From DASPKM01 sp035628135 (GTDB taxonomy: Bacteria > Bacteroidota > Bacteroidia > Chitinophagales > Chitinophagaceae): a DNA stretch of 64,000 nt. Shown here one piece after another: positions 8,582 to 17,529 of this stretch. The position numbers and the translations under genes are program-made. The first letter of the stretch is position 1. Each line of letters begins with the position of its first letter. The notes under the pieces are model-generated. The model did not search any database. It worked only from the letters and a program-made list of their open reading frames with translations, and was not told the DNA's origin. The stretch lies in the NCBI GenBank assembly GCA_035628135.1, contig DASPKM010000010.1, forward strand, positions 310,001 to 374,000, read 5' to 3'.

Positions 8582-9994
8582 TTAATGCACTAATAATTTG
8601 AAAGTATATGATTGCTCTTTATTTCTTATCACAAGGGAGTAAGTACCACGGGCTACCTGCTTTTCCAATGCCAATTCATATTTGCCTGCTCCCTGTATGG
8701 ACAACGTTCCGCTTTGTATTACCTGCCCGCTTACGCTGGTGATGTTATAGCTAAACAAACCATTCATATTGCCTTCGGCCATCAGGCTTACTTTATCGCG
8801 CACAGGATTAGCCAGCAAGCTCATGCCCATGTGCTGGCCTGCCGTAATGGCCACTACTTTCGATAGCCTTTCCTTGCCATCGCTATCGGTTGAACGCAAC
8901 CGGTAAAACGCAATGCGGTCTATAGCTTTGTAATCCTTTGCGAGGTATTTCTGATTGCCTGCGGTATTACGTGCCTTTACCTGCTCCACTGCATAGAACG
9001 TAAGGTTATCATTGCTGCGCTCTACAGTATAATGCGCAAGGTTATGCTCATTCACTGCTTGCCATGCAATTTCCGTATAGCTGCTCACGCGCTTTGCATT
9101 GAAGCTGATCAGCGTCATGGGCACTGCATAGGCCATGCTGCCGATGGTAAATTGCCCGAAGTTGGAAACACTACCCGAGCTAATGGCGCCCGTAGTGGAA
9201 ACATTACCGCTTGCAGTTCCTGCACCTCCGGCATCTATCCAGTTGCTGCCATTGTAACGTGTGGTAAGCAGGTCGGGTACCGGCCAATCGGGGAACAAAA
9301 CCTTGTTGTTATTCCAGTTCATGCTCACCGTTGCCGATCCGCCAGAGACGCGGTTAATGGTCCAATACTCCAGCGCTTGTATCGCCAGGACCGGCACCAC
9401 CAGTTGATTGGCATTGGGTGAAGGCGCCATATATCGTACATCGAATTCACTGGCTTCGGACAAACTGTTCAATGCTACCGGCCGCTCGTAAGTTCCATTC
9501 CCGACAGGAAATGTAAAATCGGTACTGCCGATCTTTTTGATCCATCCGTTCACATGCCCACCATCGCTGCTGCCGCTGTAAGATGATCCGGCCTCATATA
9601 TAATATAATTGGGTGTTGCAGAAGTGGTAATAATGCCTGCAGAAAACGTGTGCGTATTGCCAATACTCAGGTTATTGCCCAATGTAAATCCTGCCGCATT
9701 GTTGGTTACGAGGTTGTAGGTTTTGAATGCCTGCGAGCCGCTTACCGTTTGTGCACTGCTTCCGTCGAGGTGCAGCGTGCCACTGCCCGCCAACATCGAC
9801 GCCTGTTCATTCGAAAGATCGCCTTTCAGGTACAGGTTGCCGTTATTTACCAGCACGCCTGAAGCGGTATTGGTAAAATTTCCCAATCCCGATACCGAGG
9901 CTCCCGGATGAATTTGCAGGTTGCCGCTGTTGGTAACCTGGGCTTGGACCTGGAGGGAAAGAACGGACAGCAATGCGGGTATAATTATTTTCAT
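8582..9994 (-). CDS. T9SS-secreted surface protein
   Basis: 470 residues with a signal peptide (cleavage near LQVQAQ). The N-terminal half is a Gly/Ser/Asn-rich beta-structure with adhesin-like repeats (SGNLQIHPGASVSGLGNFTN). A fibronectin-III-like segment around 290-385 (ISFNAKR...YTVERSNDNLTFY) parallels the one in the protein at 5387, and residues 390-470 form a type A T9SS sorting domain (LLANPVRDKVSL). It is the last gene of a tight three-gene minus-strand operon. No enzymatic motif is visible; adhesion or matrix function is inference. Confidence 0.85.
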   Translation of the reverse strand: MKIIIPALLSVLSLQVQAQVTNSGNLQIHPGASVSGLGNFTNTASGVLVNNGNLYLKGDLSNEQASMLAGSGTLHLDGSSAQTVSGSQAFKTYNLVTNNAAGFTLGNNLSIGNTHTFSAGIITTSATPNYIIYEAGSSYSGSSDGGHVNGWIKKIGSTDFTFPVGNGTYERPVALNSLSEASEFDVRYMAPSPNANQLVVPVLAIQALEYWTINRVSGGSATVSMNWNNNKVLFPDWPVPDLLTTRYNGSNWIDAGGAGTASGNVSTTGAISSGSVSNFGQFTIGSMAYAVPMTLISFNAKRVSSYTEIAWQAVNEHNLAHYTVERSNDNLTFYAVEQVKARNTAGNQKYLAKDYKAIDRIAFYRLRSTDSDGKERLSKVVAITAGQHMGMSLLANPVRDKVSLMAEGNMNGLFSYNITSVSGQVIQSGTLSIQGAGKYELALEKQVARGTYSLVIRNKEQSYTFKLLVH

Positions 9995-10012
9995 GTTATC
10001 GCCTTTGGGTTG

Positions 10013-11788
10013 TTATTGAGTGTTTGCAAACCACTGCACATCCTGGAATGTTACCAGGTCGCCGGAGGAAGAAGAAGTGCAAAACACTTCAAAATAGTCA
10101 CCAGGTGATATATCGCTCACGTACACCACGGTCGAAAACTGGAAAGGTTGGGACCCAGTGGTAAGCCTCAAAGTAGTTTCCCCATATCTTACAGAAGTAT
10201 TTCCGTTTTTCACTATTCCAAGCGAAACGGTTTTGTTGGCACTGTTGATGGAAAGATTGCCAGTGATAATGAACCAGCCGTTCCTTTTTCCGGTGGGCTG
10301 ATATGTGATCCTGTTATTGCCTATCGTCCATTTGCAGGTGGTAGATGAAGTATTTGTCCAATTCGCCTTATACCATGTGCCCCCGGTCCCAACGGTTGTA
10401 ATAGCCGATCCGTTCAATAAGTTAATATTGCAATGTGGATTCTTGTCGCCGACACCAACGTTCTTCTCGATCACCGCGTTCGCATCTCTGCTATCAGTGC
10501 GTGTAAAATCGAACCCTTCGATAAACTTACCGATGTGGTTCCATGAGTTGGAATATATAAATATCGTTTCCATCGATGTGAAATTGGCGGCATTGTAAAT
10601 GATGCCAGAATCGGTGGCGTTCTCATTGAGGTAAGTGCCCGCGAGAAGCGAAATGGTGGCTTGATTTCCTTTATCCATATTGAATCCACGCCTGCAATTG
10701 ATAAAATCGGTTTCCGACACTCTTATCTTTGCCCCGGGTACCGCACTGTGCATCAATACACCATTGCATTGTGCGTTGGAGATATCGCACTCGAACAGCC
10801 AAAGCTCGGCATCAGATGAATCGAGAATAGTATTGTAAAAACGGTCGAATGTGCAGTCTTTAATTTCATGATAAGTGCCGCTTCCTACCAACCTGATAGC
10901 ATCTTCACCTGCGCCGGTTCCATAGGTTGGCTGTGCGGTAGCGTCGAATACAAGCATTTTGAAATAGGATTCCGACACACATCTGAACAAGGGCTTGCCG
11001 CTCATGCCGGCGCCGGGTATGATAGAAGCGCTTCCATATGTAGCCCCCTGGATGGTGAGCGGAAAAGGAAGATTGATATCGATGGTTTCATCTATCTCAT
11101 ACGTTGCGTCTGATAATCTAACTACGACCGGTCCGTCCATGTGCGCCTGGAGGTAGTCAATTACTTCCTGCAAGGTGGTCCAACTGCCGCGCATGTTAAC
11201 GGTTAAGATAGAAGGTTGGAATTTTACAGCCTCTTTAATCACCCAATTACCCCCTGTGGCTATGAATGTTTGCGTCATGTGCCGTGTTAAAAACGACTCC
11301 GGCTGCTCGTCGATAGTGGCGCTGCCGTTGGCAGCAACAATTACCAGGTCAGTATGCGAACCAATATTTTTTACAGTGATCTCCATTCCATTGTCTGACG
11401 CGGTAACTACAGGAAGTGTAATAGTAACGTCGTTGCTTGCCAGCACGAAGTTTTCAGATTTTGCAAGCGTTGCATCCGCGGTTTTGGATACGACGTTCGA
11501 TTTATTGCTTCCCACTCCCTTCCATTCGGTCCCGCTCCAGTAATAGAAACCGTCTGTAAGACTACCGTCAGCGCTGTACACCAGCATGCCGGCAGGAACA
11601 GTTCCTGTTAAAGGCGCCACGGAGCTAACGCTGTTGAGCGCCACCCGCGGAGGAAGAAACCCTTTGTTCGTGCTTTCCAATTCCAGCAGCGAGTTGGAAT
11701 TGATGGTACTGGGATTATTGCCGATCTTAACCTGGGCCTTTACGCATACGCTGAGTAAAAGCATCGCGGCAATCAGGGGCTTTTTCAT
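10013..11788 (-). CDS. Secreted beta-helix protein with phage-tail/C1q-like C-terminus
   Basis: 591 residues with a signal peptide (MKKPLIAAMLLLSVCVKAQ). The N-terminus (LLELESTNKGFLPPRVAL, GTVPAGMLVYSADGSLTDGFYYW) is a pattern common in Bacteroidota secreted fibre-like proteins. Residues about 200-440 look like a right-handed parallel beta-helix (TLQEVIDYL..., TIQGATYGSA), and the final 120 residues resemble the jelly-roll trimer domains (C1q/TNF-like) found on fibre tips. No T9SS sorting domain is seen, unlike its downstream neighbour. It sits 19 bases after the upstream gene and 18 before the next, so all three are co-transcribed. Confidence 0.72.
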   Translation of the reverse strand: MKKPLIAAMLLLSVCVKAQVKIGNNPSTINSNSLLELESTNKGFLPPRVALNSVSSVAPLTGTVPAGMLVYSADGSLTDGFYYWSGTEWKGVGSNKSNVVSKTADATLAKSENFVLASNDVTITLPVVTASDNGMEITVKNIGSHTDLVIVAANGSATIDEQPESFLTRHMTQTFIATGGNWVIKEAVKFQPSILTVNMRGSWTTLQEVIDYLQAHMDGPVVVRLSDATYEIDETIDINLPFPLTIQGATYGSASIIPGAGMSGKPLFRCVSESYFKMLVFDATAQPTYGTGAGEDAIRLVGSGTYHEIKDCTFDRFYNTILDSSDAELWLFECDISNAQCNGVLMHSAVPGAKIRVSETDFINCRRGFNMDKGNQATISLLAGTYLNENATDSGIIYNAANFTSMETIFIYSNSWNHIGKFIEGFDFTRTDSRDANAVIEKNVGVGDKNPHCNINLLNGSAITTVGTGGTWYKANWTNTSSTTCKWTIGNNRITYQPTGKRNGWFIITGNLSINSANKTVSLGIVKNGNTSVRYGETTLRLTTGSQPFQFSTVVYVSDISPGDYFEVFCTSSSSGDLVTFQDVQWFANTQ

Positions 11789-11807
11789 GGTTGGTTTTTT
11801 ATCTTTT

Positions 11808-12461
11808 TTATTGTAATGAAAATGAAATTCCCATCACTACGTAAGTGCCCGACCTGAAAAGGTTGAACACATAACAAGGAAAGGAAATGTTTTTAACGTT
11901 GACGCCCGCCAGTATTCCTGGCTCTATGTTTTGATATCCCGGCTGCAGAGTGTATTGCAACGACAAACCGGTATATACGTGGTCGGAAATATTATATCCT
12001 GCTTCTGACCAATTGTAAAAAAAATTCTGCAAGCTGTTGCGATAGCTCATCACATACTGCGATGCGGAGCTGCCGAAAAAACCATTGCATTCCATGTCTA
12101 CATTCAATCCAATGGAAAAGCCATTCAGCTTGCCGGCTACTATGCCCGCCAATGGCGTAAACTGCCAGCTAACGTCCCCGGTTTTTGAAAACGAACGCCC
12201 TACGTGCAGTGATGCGGTCTGCAACTCTTCATAATTATACCTTGCCTGCGCATGCCAGCCCCGCTTGCTTTCGAAAGAGACAAGGGGCATTACAGACAGG
12301 TTTTTTCCTGTTTCGAGAGTAGTGTATTTTTCTACGCTGATGGAAGATTGTGCGAATGAACAATTGCACAACGCCACATATACTATTATATGCAGCGTGC
12401 GCAATTTCAGTTGATTCAGATCAAGAGCAGTAAAGACAAATAAGTGCCTGTACTTAATCAT
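11808..12461 (-). CDS. Hypothetical outer-membrane or secreted beta-rich protein
   Basis: 217 residues. A hydrophobic stretch ending CNCSFAQ near residue 38 looks like a signal peptide, so the true start may lie downstream of the annotated ATG. The rest alternates aromatic and polar residues (RGWHAQARYNYEELQTASLHVG, YVVMGISFSL) and ends with an aromatic-flanked strand, typical of an 8- to 10-strand beta-barrel. First gene of the operon with the fibre-like and T9SS proteins. Family not recognised. Confidence 0.6.
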   Translation of the reverse strand: MIKYRHLFVFTALDLNQLKLRTLHIIVYVALCNCSFAQSSISVEKYTTLETGKNLSVMPLVSFESKRGWHAQARYNYEELQTASLHVGRSFSKTGDVSWQFTPLAGIVAGKLNGFSIGLNVDMECNGFFGSSASQYVMSYRNSLQNFFYNWSEAGYNISDHVYTGLSLQYTLQPGYQNIEPGILAGVNVKNISFPCYVFNLFRSGTYVVMGISFSLQ

Positions 12462-12587
12462 AGGGTACGGATTAAATGCCGCTTCCCTTAAATACGCGTA
12501 ATGGTTATGGTATCTTTTGTAACGCAGCAGGATAAGAAAAGAATTAAGTAAAAAGACTTAGCACGGTTATACTCTTTTACTTACACT

Positions 12588-13556
12588 TTACTGTGCGTGC
12601 GGATAACTTGAGGTAGTGGCGGAAAATCTTTTATCGGTAAGCGCGTGCAGAAATGCCAGCAGGTCGCTTTTTTCCTGGGCCGTCAATCCTAATGGTTTCG
12701 CCAGGAGGCTGTCTTTGTTAATAGGATTTCTGACAAACTGTTCGGTGTCGTTGTAAAACTCAATTACTTCTTCCAAAGTCTTGAGGCTTCCATCGTGCAT
12801 GTATGGCCCCGTAAGTGCAACATTACGCAAGGGCCCGATCTTGAACTTACCGAGGTCCTCCGGTTTGCGGGTAACCGCGGCGCGGCCGCTGTCATTGAAC
12901 TCCCTGCCGTTAAAAGTGCCAACATTCCGAAAATCGTTCGAAGCAAGATTGGCGCCGAAATGGCACTGGATGCACTTGCCCTTTGTATTAAAAACTTCGA
13001 AACCGCGTTTTACCGCTTCGCTTACTGCATCTTGCTTTTCAGAATACTTCCATTCATCGAAGGGGCTGTCACTGGTTTCGAGCGTGCGTTCAAAAGCTGC
13101 AATGGCCGAGGCCAGGTGCTTAGCAGTAGGTTCGCTGTTGAATATTTTCCTGAACCATGCGCTGTATGTTTTGCTGTTTTGCAATCGTGCAACCGCCTTG
13201 TCGATAGGCAGGTTCATTTCAACAGGGTTTTCTATCGGCTTCAATGCCTGTTCTTCCAATGAGGCGGCGCGACCATCCCAAAAGAAGGACCGCTGCAGCA
13301 GCACGTTCATGGCAGAAGGTGTGTTCCTGGTGCCTTTTGAACCTCCCACACCCGTGCTCACCCTTGCAGTATCTGCAAAGGCAAATTCCGGCAGGTGGCA
13401 ACTGGCGCAACTGATGGTGCTGTCGCTGGAGAGAATGGGATCGAAGAACAATACCTTTCCAAGCTCAGCCTTGTTCGCTGGTTCATTAAATGTAACAAAG
13501 CTCTGCACCATCACCACAGCGGCGCATGCGGAGATCAACATCCAATACTTCTTCAT
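12588..13556 (-). CDS. Diheme cytochrome c peroxidase (MauG/CcpA family)
   Basis: 322 residues, normal for the family, with an N-terminal signal or anchor segment. Two c-type heme motifs are visible, CASCH (residues 50-54) and CIQCH (195-199), and Met253 in GPYMHDGSL is placed as an axial ligand. Expected role: periplasmic reduction of hydrogen peroxide, or MauG-like oxidation of a partner. It overlaps the preceding small secreted protein gene by four bases, so they are translationally coupled. A TCCCCGAAT-like site lies upstream of that gene. Confidence 0.92.
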   Translation of the reverse strand: MKKYWMLISACAAVVMVQSFVTFNEPANKAELGKVLFFDPILSSDSTISCASCHLPEFAFADTARVSTGVGGSKGTRNTPSAMNVLLQRSFFWDGRAASLEEQALKPIENPVEMNLPIDKAVARLQNSKTYSAWFRKIFNSEPTAKHLASAIAAFERTLETSDSPFDEWKYSEKQDAVSEAVKRGFEVFNTKGKCIQCHFGANLASNDFRNVGTFNGREFNDSGRAAVTRKPEDLGKFKIGPLRNVALTGPYMHDGSLKTLEEVIEFYNDTEQFVRNPINKDSLLAKPLGLTAQEKSDLLAFLHALTDKRFSATTSSYPHAQ

Positions 13557-13915
13557 AATACAATTTTCTTAACCCTTCCGAAAACGCGGTTATTGGTGCC
13601 ATTGCCACGCGGTGTGCAGTCATCGCTGAGCAATTCGATCCTCATGGAATCGTCGTTACTGAAAAATGTGATTTTATAAGTGCCTACGGCGTCCATGCAG
13701 CCATTGTCCTGCATGGTAAAGATGCCATCATGGAAGGTATAGGTGCCGCTGACAAAGGGTTTCTTGTTAACGTAACCTTCGAAAGTGTTGTCCTCTTTAA
13801 AGACCACGCCGGTTACATTGCCCGTGACTGACATGCTTTCCCAACGCCCAACAAGCTTATTGTTATCGAGGTTGAGCGACACCATGGTTACAACGAAAAA
13901 AAGTACAGTCTTCAT
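13553..13915 (-). CDS. Small secreted lipocalin-like protein
   Basis: 120 residues starting with a hydrophobic signal segment. The sequence KLVGRWESMSVTG...GVVFKEDNTFEGYV...SGTYTFHDGIFTM is the pattern of small lipocalin-like or META-type beta-barrels that Bacteroidota export. The stop overlaps the start of the diheme peroxidase by four bases, so the two are made together; a role in binding a peroxidase substrate or heme is possible but unproven. The fold assignment is moderate, the function unknown. Confidence 0.6.
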   Translation of the reverse strand: MKTVLFFVVTMVSLNLDNNKLVGRWESMSVTGNVTGVVFKEDNTFEGYVNKKPFVSGTYTFHDGIFTMQDNGCMDAVGTYKITFFSNDDSMRIELLSDDCTPRGNGTNNRVFGRVKKIVL

Positions 13916-13972
13916 AAATAGTGTTTAATTGATTAACGTCAACAAATTTCCAAAAAGCGCGCTCCGGGCCTA

Positions 13973-13988
13973 TTCCCGAATGTGGGGA
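13973..13988. promoter_or_regulatory. TCCCCGAAT-type near-palindrome, copy B
   Basis: TTCCCGAATGTGGGGA differs at three positions from the copy at 22463-22478. It lies about 58 bases upstream of the lipocalin-like/peroxidase operon starting at 13915. Proposed response-regulator site; inference. Confidence 0.4.
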
Positions 13989-14181
13989 GTTTTTATAACG
14001 GAGATTATTATGCTATCTTCCGATCTTCCATCCCACCTTGTAAAAGCCGCTATCGAACCTCCTATCAGTTAAAAAGGCTTATTAACTATAATTATATATC
14101 ATCCCCAAAACCCCTCATTCATTATGAGATCGATTATCGGCAACTGTTTGCCTCCGTTTTTGCGAGGACGTAGGAGCGCCG

Positions 14182-14619
14182 GTGATATTCATGCACCTTG
14201 TAGTAGATTTTGCAGATTTGTGGCTCGATGGCGACGTGCGCACAAGCACTAAGGACGAATCTAACATGTTCTACACAAAAATTACCACTACCAAAAAATG
14301 GAAAATGGACGCGAAGGTGGGCGCCGACGTAAAAGTGAGCACCGTAGGCTCATCTATGTTATGGAATGAAAAATCGCAGTCGCAGTTGCTAAATGTGGTG
14401 CAGGATATTCATTCGCTTACCCCCTTTGCCTCCGGCGTAAGCCAGGACCCCAATAAAGAAGTATTGCGCAAAAAGGTTAACATATTTGCAAAGGACGATG
14501 CGCATAGGCCGTGTGGCGCTGAAGCTGCTGTTCATCGGCGTTGCAGCCGGTATGGTACTGTACGAATCCATTTCCCGGAAAGCGCAAATGCAGACCCAAC
14601 AAAACAACATGCCCTTTAA
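14182..14619 (+). CDS. Doubtful open frame upstream of the DoxX remnant
   Basis: A 145-codon frame from GTG. I recognise no family. Its central part (TTTKKWKMDAKVGADVKVSTVG) could be coding, but its 3' third overlaps the decayed DoxX-type gene in another frame and becomes Arg/His-rich, as non-coding frames do. It may be the remains of a separate gene fused by deletion. The region 13916-14181 before it holds only the TCCCCGAAT-type site, a CTCAT-n5-ATGAG inverted repeat (14114-14128) and A/T-rich sequence. Confidence 0.2.
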   Translation: MIFMHLVVDFADLWLDGDVRTSTKDESNMFYTKITTTKKWKMDAKVGADVKVSTVGSSMLWNEKSQSQLLNVVQDIHSLTPFASGVSQDPNKEVLRKKVNIFAKDDAHRPCGAEAAVHRRCSRYGTVRIHFPESANADPTKQHAL

Positions 14620-15006
14620 AGCTGGCATGTACGATGTAACGCAGTATGTGGTAAATGGCAATACCATTCCTCCACTCCTCACCGATAGCCTGCGCTGGCA
14701 GAATATGGTGTTCGATACTTACACCAGTGGAAGCATCGCCACTGCCGATACCGCTTTCAGAAGATATACCGGCGGGCCTATTTCACCTATAAGGTGGATA
14801 CTGTTAAACATACATTCGACATTTTACGCTCCAGGATGGATTCGATACCTATTGCATCCCTGCATTACCACTTTGAGGATGAGTCCAGAATTGCATTCTG
14901 GGGAAAGCGTAAAGGCGATTCATTGTATTTTGTATTGGCGAGAAGCCCGAGACATTTTCAATTGGAGGAGAAACAATTTATTTGGCTGAGCGAGTCCAAT
15001 AGATGA
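14441..15006 (+). pseudogene. Decayed C-terminal part of a DoxX-family membrane protein
   Basis: One frame (from about 14441) encodes a membrane helix and tail (LKLLFIGVAAGMVLYESIS ... MYDVTQYVVNGNTIPPLLTDSLRW). The sequence continues in a different frame from about 14772 (RRAYFTYKVDTVKHTFDI ... FWGKRKGDSLY ... FQLEEKQFIWLSESNR, stop at 15004). Joined, this matches the tail that follows the membrane domain in Bacteroidota DoxX proteins (recalled, not searched). The break is a one-base loss or two-base gain near 14765-14772, and the four-helix N-terminal domain is absent. Stop codons of this remnant and of the convergent methyltransferase are back to back. Confidence 0.6.
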
Positions 15007-17325
15007 TCAGTGCAGGGATTGCATGATAATGCGTACCGGTTCTATCATATTCATAACATCAAGCTTGTGATGCAGTGGATGATGATCGTTATTTAACCGT
15101 TGGTATGCGGATTGAATAATCGACAGCTTTTCTTCATCACTCATATATTGATTTATCGGGTCCAATATACCGGTGGCTTCCACAATACTAACATTGGCTT
15201 GTTTGAATGCAGCTTTAAAGTACAATTCGTAGACGATGGCGTTGTTCAGCGAATTGAAGAAGGTGTATAGTGTTCGATGATCGTTCTTATCAGCTATCCA
15301 TTCCAGGTAGCATGCTATGGTTGTAAGCAGGATGGTTTCATTGTCTGAAATAGCTGTTACCGGCAGGTTATCCACCTCATATCCATTCACATTGCTGTTG
15401 GTGCTGTATTTTTTAAAGTACCAGTTTAACAACGATGAGTTCAGGATGGCAAGGTAAGGGATGGTGAGCGCGGGATTGCGGAACACAACATAGTTGACGC
15501 TATTACCGCAAAAAACCTGGTTGCCGAGCAAAGCGAACTTAAGCCGGAAGGATTCATCTACCCCTGTAATGCCCTGCATCACCAGCCGCTGCTGCTGGTG
15601 GTGCTTTGATTTCACCGACCTGGAACGATCCTGTACATACGCTGGCGATACATACTCAACCGTTCCCTGGCTCATTTTTTTTACGAGATGCCAGCGGTGT
15701 ATGGCAGCCCCTTTGATCATTGGAAAGTACCCCGGCAACTGCTGTGTGTTGAGATATTCTTTGCGAAACGTGAGATTTACTTCTCCTTCGTAACAACGTG
15801 CAATGCCGGAAAGCTTTTTGAAGCCCGACAATTGTTGCAATACACGATATTCCGCCTCCGAAACAGAGGGGATGGAATAATATAGAGGATCGAGCTTCAT
15901 GATAGACTTAACATCTATACGCGCTGTGGTGCCTTCGTTGAAATACCTGTCTCGCCAAATGTTCAGGTCAAATGAAGGGTCGGTTGTGCGACTATTCTTT
16001 GCAAAGAGAATACACACGCTCATTTTGGCGTGCCTGAAAACACGCTTGCTTCGATCGTCCCTCTCGGGAAACGAGTCGATTTTAATAACCCGTTTGTTTT
16101 GCAGGTAAAATTGCCTAAGCAGCCTGGAGGAAGTATCGCCCAGGAATGAATTCTGGAAGATCATGGATATAATGCCGCTATCCTGCCTGCACAATTCCGG
16201 CGCAATGCACAGGAACAATTCGTATGCATTGAGCTTTTGTCCTTTCGCCGTTGCAAACCTGGGCATTTTCCTGATAGTCTCCAGCTCATCTTTTTTGGTA
16301 CCCTGGTAAACGCCATAGGGTGGATTTCCGATGACAATGTCGAAGGTATTTTCCCATTGCTGTGGCAAGCCGGTAAGCGCATTTCCCTGAATTATGTTGC
16401 ACCGCAGGGATGGCATCGGATCAAGGGAAACATCATCGATATACGCCGCCAAGGAAAGCCAGAGGCGCATCTTTGCAATGTCTATGGCCGAAGCATCGAT
16501 ATCCACGCCATACAAGCTTTGCTGTATGGCGTGCAGCATGATAGCGTGGATGTATTTATTTGGATTGTTCCCGATATCCCATTCACTTAGCGACAAGCGC
16601 TGCAATTTCCTTTCGAGGTAAGGCTTGCTTACATGAGGCAATAATTGCATTTGCGCATTCACCAACTCCTGCAGCATTCCTACCGTAAATGCACCTGCCC
16701 CAACGGCGGGATCGCAGATCTTTATTTTGTACAGTCTTTCGTCGAAGTGGTCTGCGTTTGCTTGTATTTTGGCAGGATATTCTTCACCCAAATAATATTG
16801 CAGGCTTTCGCTGCACATATACCGGACAATTTCTTTCGGTGTATAGAATGTGCCTTTATGCTTTCGCTCGCCGGGGTTGAACGTGTTCTCAAATGCATCG
16901 CCCAACATGCCCGGATGTACGGCCATATCCGGTGGTGTCGTTTCAGCTTCGTGTAAAATGAAATTATACTGGTCGAAAACATCCAATATGCCGGTTCCGC
17001 GATTTCTGAAAAACTTATTTGGAATATACATATCAGGAAGGCCATCGCTAAGCATGCTGTACCTATTGAACAATGGTCTAAGGCAATCGTTATAATAATT
17101 TATATTCCCTACCGCTTCGCCCTGTGGAGTATTTAAAAGACCTTTTTCCTGCAAAAAATACAACAACGCGGTTTTTGATACCAGTTTTTTAGCGAAGCAA
17201 TTACCATCAAGCCGCGCTGCATTTAGTATTTCCCCGGATGCTTCATTGTTATTGAGATAGTTTGAAAGTTGAAGGCAGAGCGCATGGTAGTGCCCGGAGA
17301 AACCGGCCGCTTTATTTGTGGTCAT
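15007..17325 (-). CDS. N6-adenine DNA methyltransferase, Eco57I/type IIG-like, solitary
   Basis: 772 residues from the ATG at 17325; an ATG at 17343 adds six residues, but a good promoter ending at 17355 leaves it almost no leader. An N-terminal helical part (FAKKLVSKTALLYFLQEKG) is followed by TPKEIV (162-167), SAM-binding motif I DPAVGAGAF (205-213), catalytic NPPYG (334-338) and a TaqI-like target-recognition half with VMQGITG and YLAILNSSLLNWY. No PD-(D/E)xK nuclease motif is evident and no nuclease or specificity gene lies beside it. It could be an orphan methylase, or a type IIG enzyme with a nuclease I fail to recognise. Confidence 0.82.
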   Translation of the reverse strand: MTTNKAAGFSGHYHALCLQLSNYLNNNEASGEILNAARLDGNCFAKKLVSKTALLYFLQEKGLLNTPQGEAVGNINYYNDCLRPLFNRYSMLSDGLPDMYIPNKFFRNRGTGILDVFDQYNFILHEAETTPPDMAVHPGMLGDAFENTFNPGERKHKGTFYTPKEIVRYMCSESLQYYLGEEYPAKIQANADHFDERLYKIKICDPAVGAGAFTVGMLQELVNAQMQLLPHVSKPYLERKLQRLSLSEWDIGNNPNKYIHAIMLHAIQQSLYGVDIDASAIDIAKMRLWLSLAAYIDDVSLDPMPSLRCNIIQGNALTGLPQQWENTFDIVIGNPPYGVYQGTKKDELETIRKMPRFATAKGQKLNAYELFLCIAPELCRQDSGIISMIFQNSFLGDTSSRLLRQFYLQNKRVIKIDSFPERDDRSKRVFRHAKMSVCILFAKNSRTTDPSFDLNIWRDRYFNEGTTARIDVKSIMKLDPLYYSIPSVSEAEYRVLQQLSGFKKLSGIARCYEGEVNLTFRKEYLNTQQLPGYFPMIKGAAIHRWHLVKKMSQGTVEYVSPAYVQDRSRSVKSKHHQQQRLVMQGITGVDESFRLKFALLGNQVFCGNSVNYVVFRNPALTIPYLAILNSSLLNWYFKKYSTNSNVNGYEVDNLPVTAISDNETILLTTIACYLEWIADKNDHRTLYTFFNSLNNAIVYELYFKAAFKQANVSIVEATGILDPINQYMSDEEKLSIIQSAYQRLNNDHHPLHHKLDVMNMIEPVRIIMQSLH

Positions 17326-17354
17326 GATAGCTGTTGCCTTCATAGCGTAAAGTA

Positions 17355-17383
17355 CAAAGGTAAAAGGTGTGGAAATTGTACAA
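17355..17383 (-). promoter_or_regulatory. Promoter of the methyltransferase gene
   Basis: Minus strand: TTG (17383-17381), 18 bases, TACCTTTG (17362-17355), an exact match to the -7 box TAnnTTTG; a second TTG gives a 21-base spacer. Expected start near 17348, which favours translation from the ATG at 17325. Confidence 0.55.
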
Positions 17384-17529
17384 CAAACCATCTCATAAGC
17401 ACAAATTACGTTAACCCCGCAGCTGATGCGCATATATTCTCTTAACAAAAGCAGCAACCGCAAAAATGCCGCTACTAATGCCCGCCTTACCCAAGGGTAC
17501 AATTCTTGAATGCTGTACATGAAAAAACA

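Noticed and set aside
12781..13572. 263-codon plus-strand frame
   Set aside because: Antisense to the diheme peroxidase, whose heme motifs are clear.
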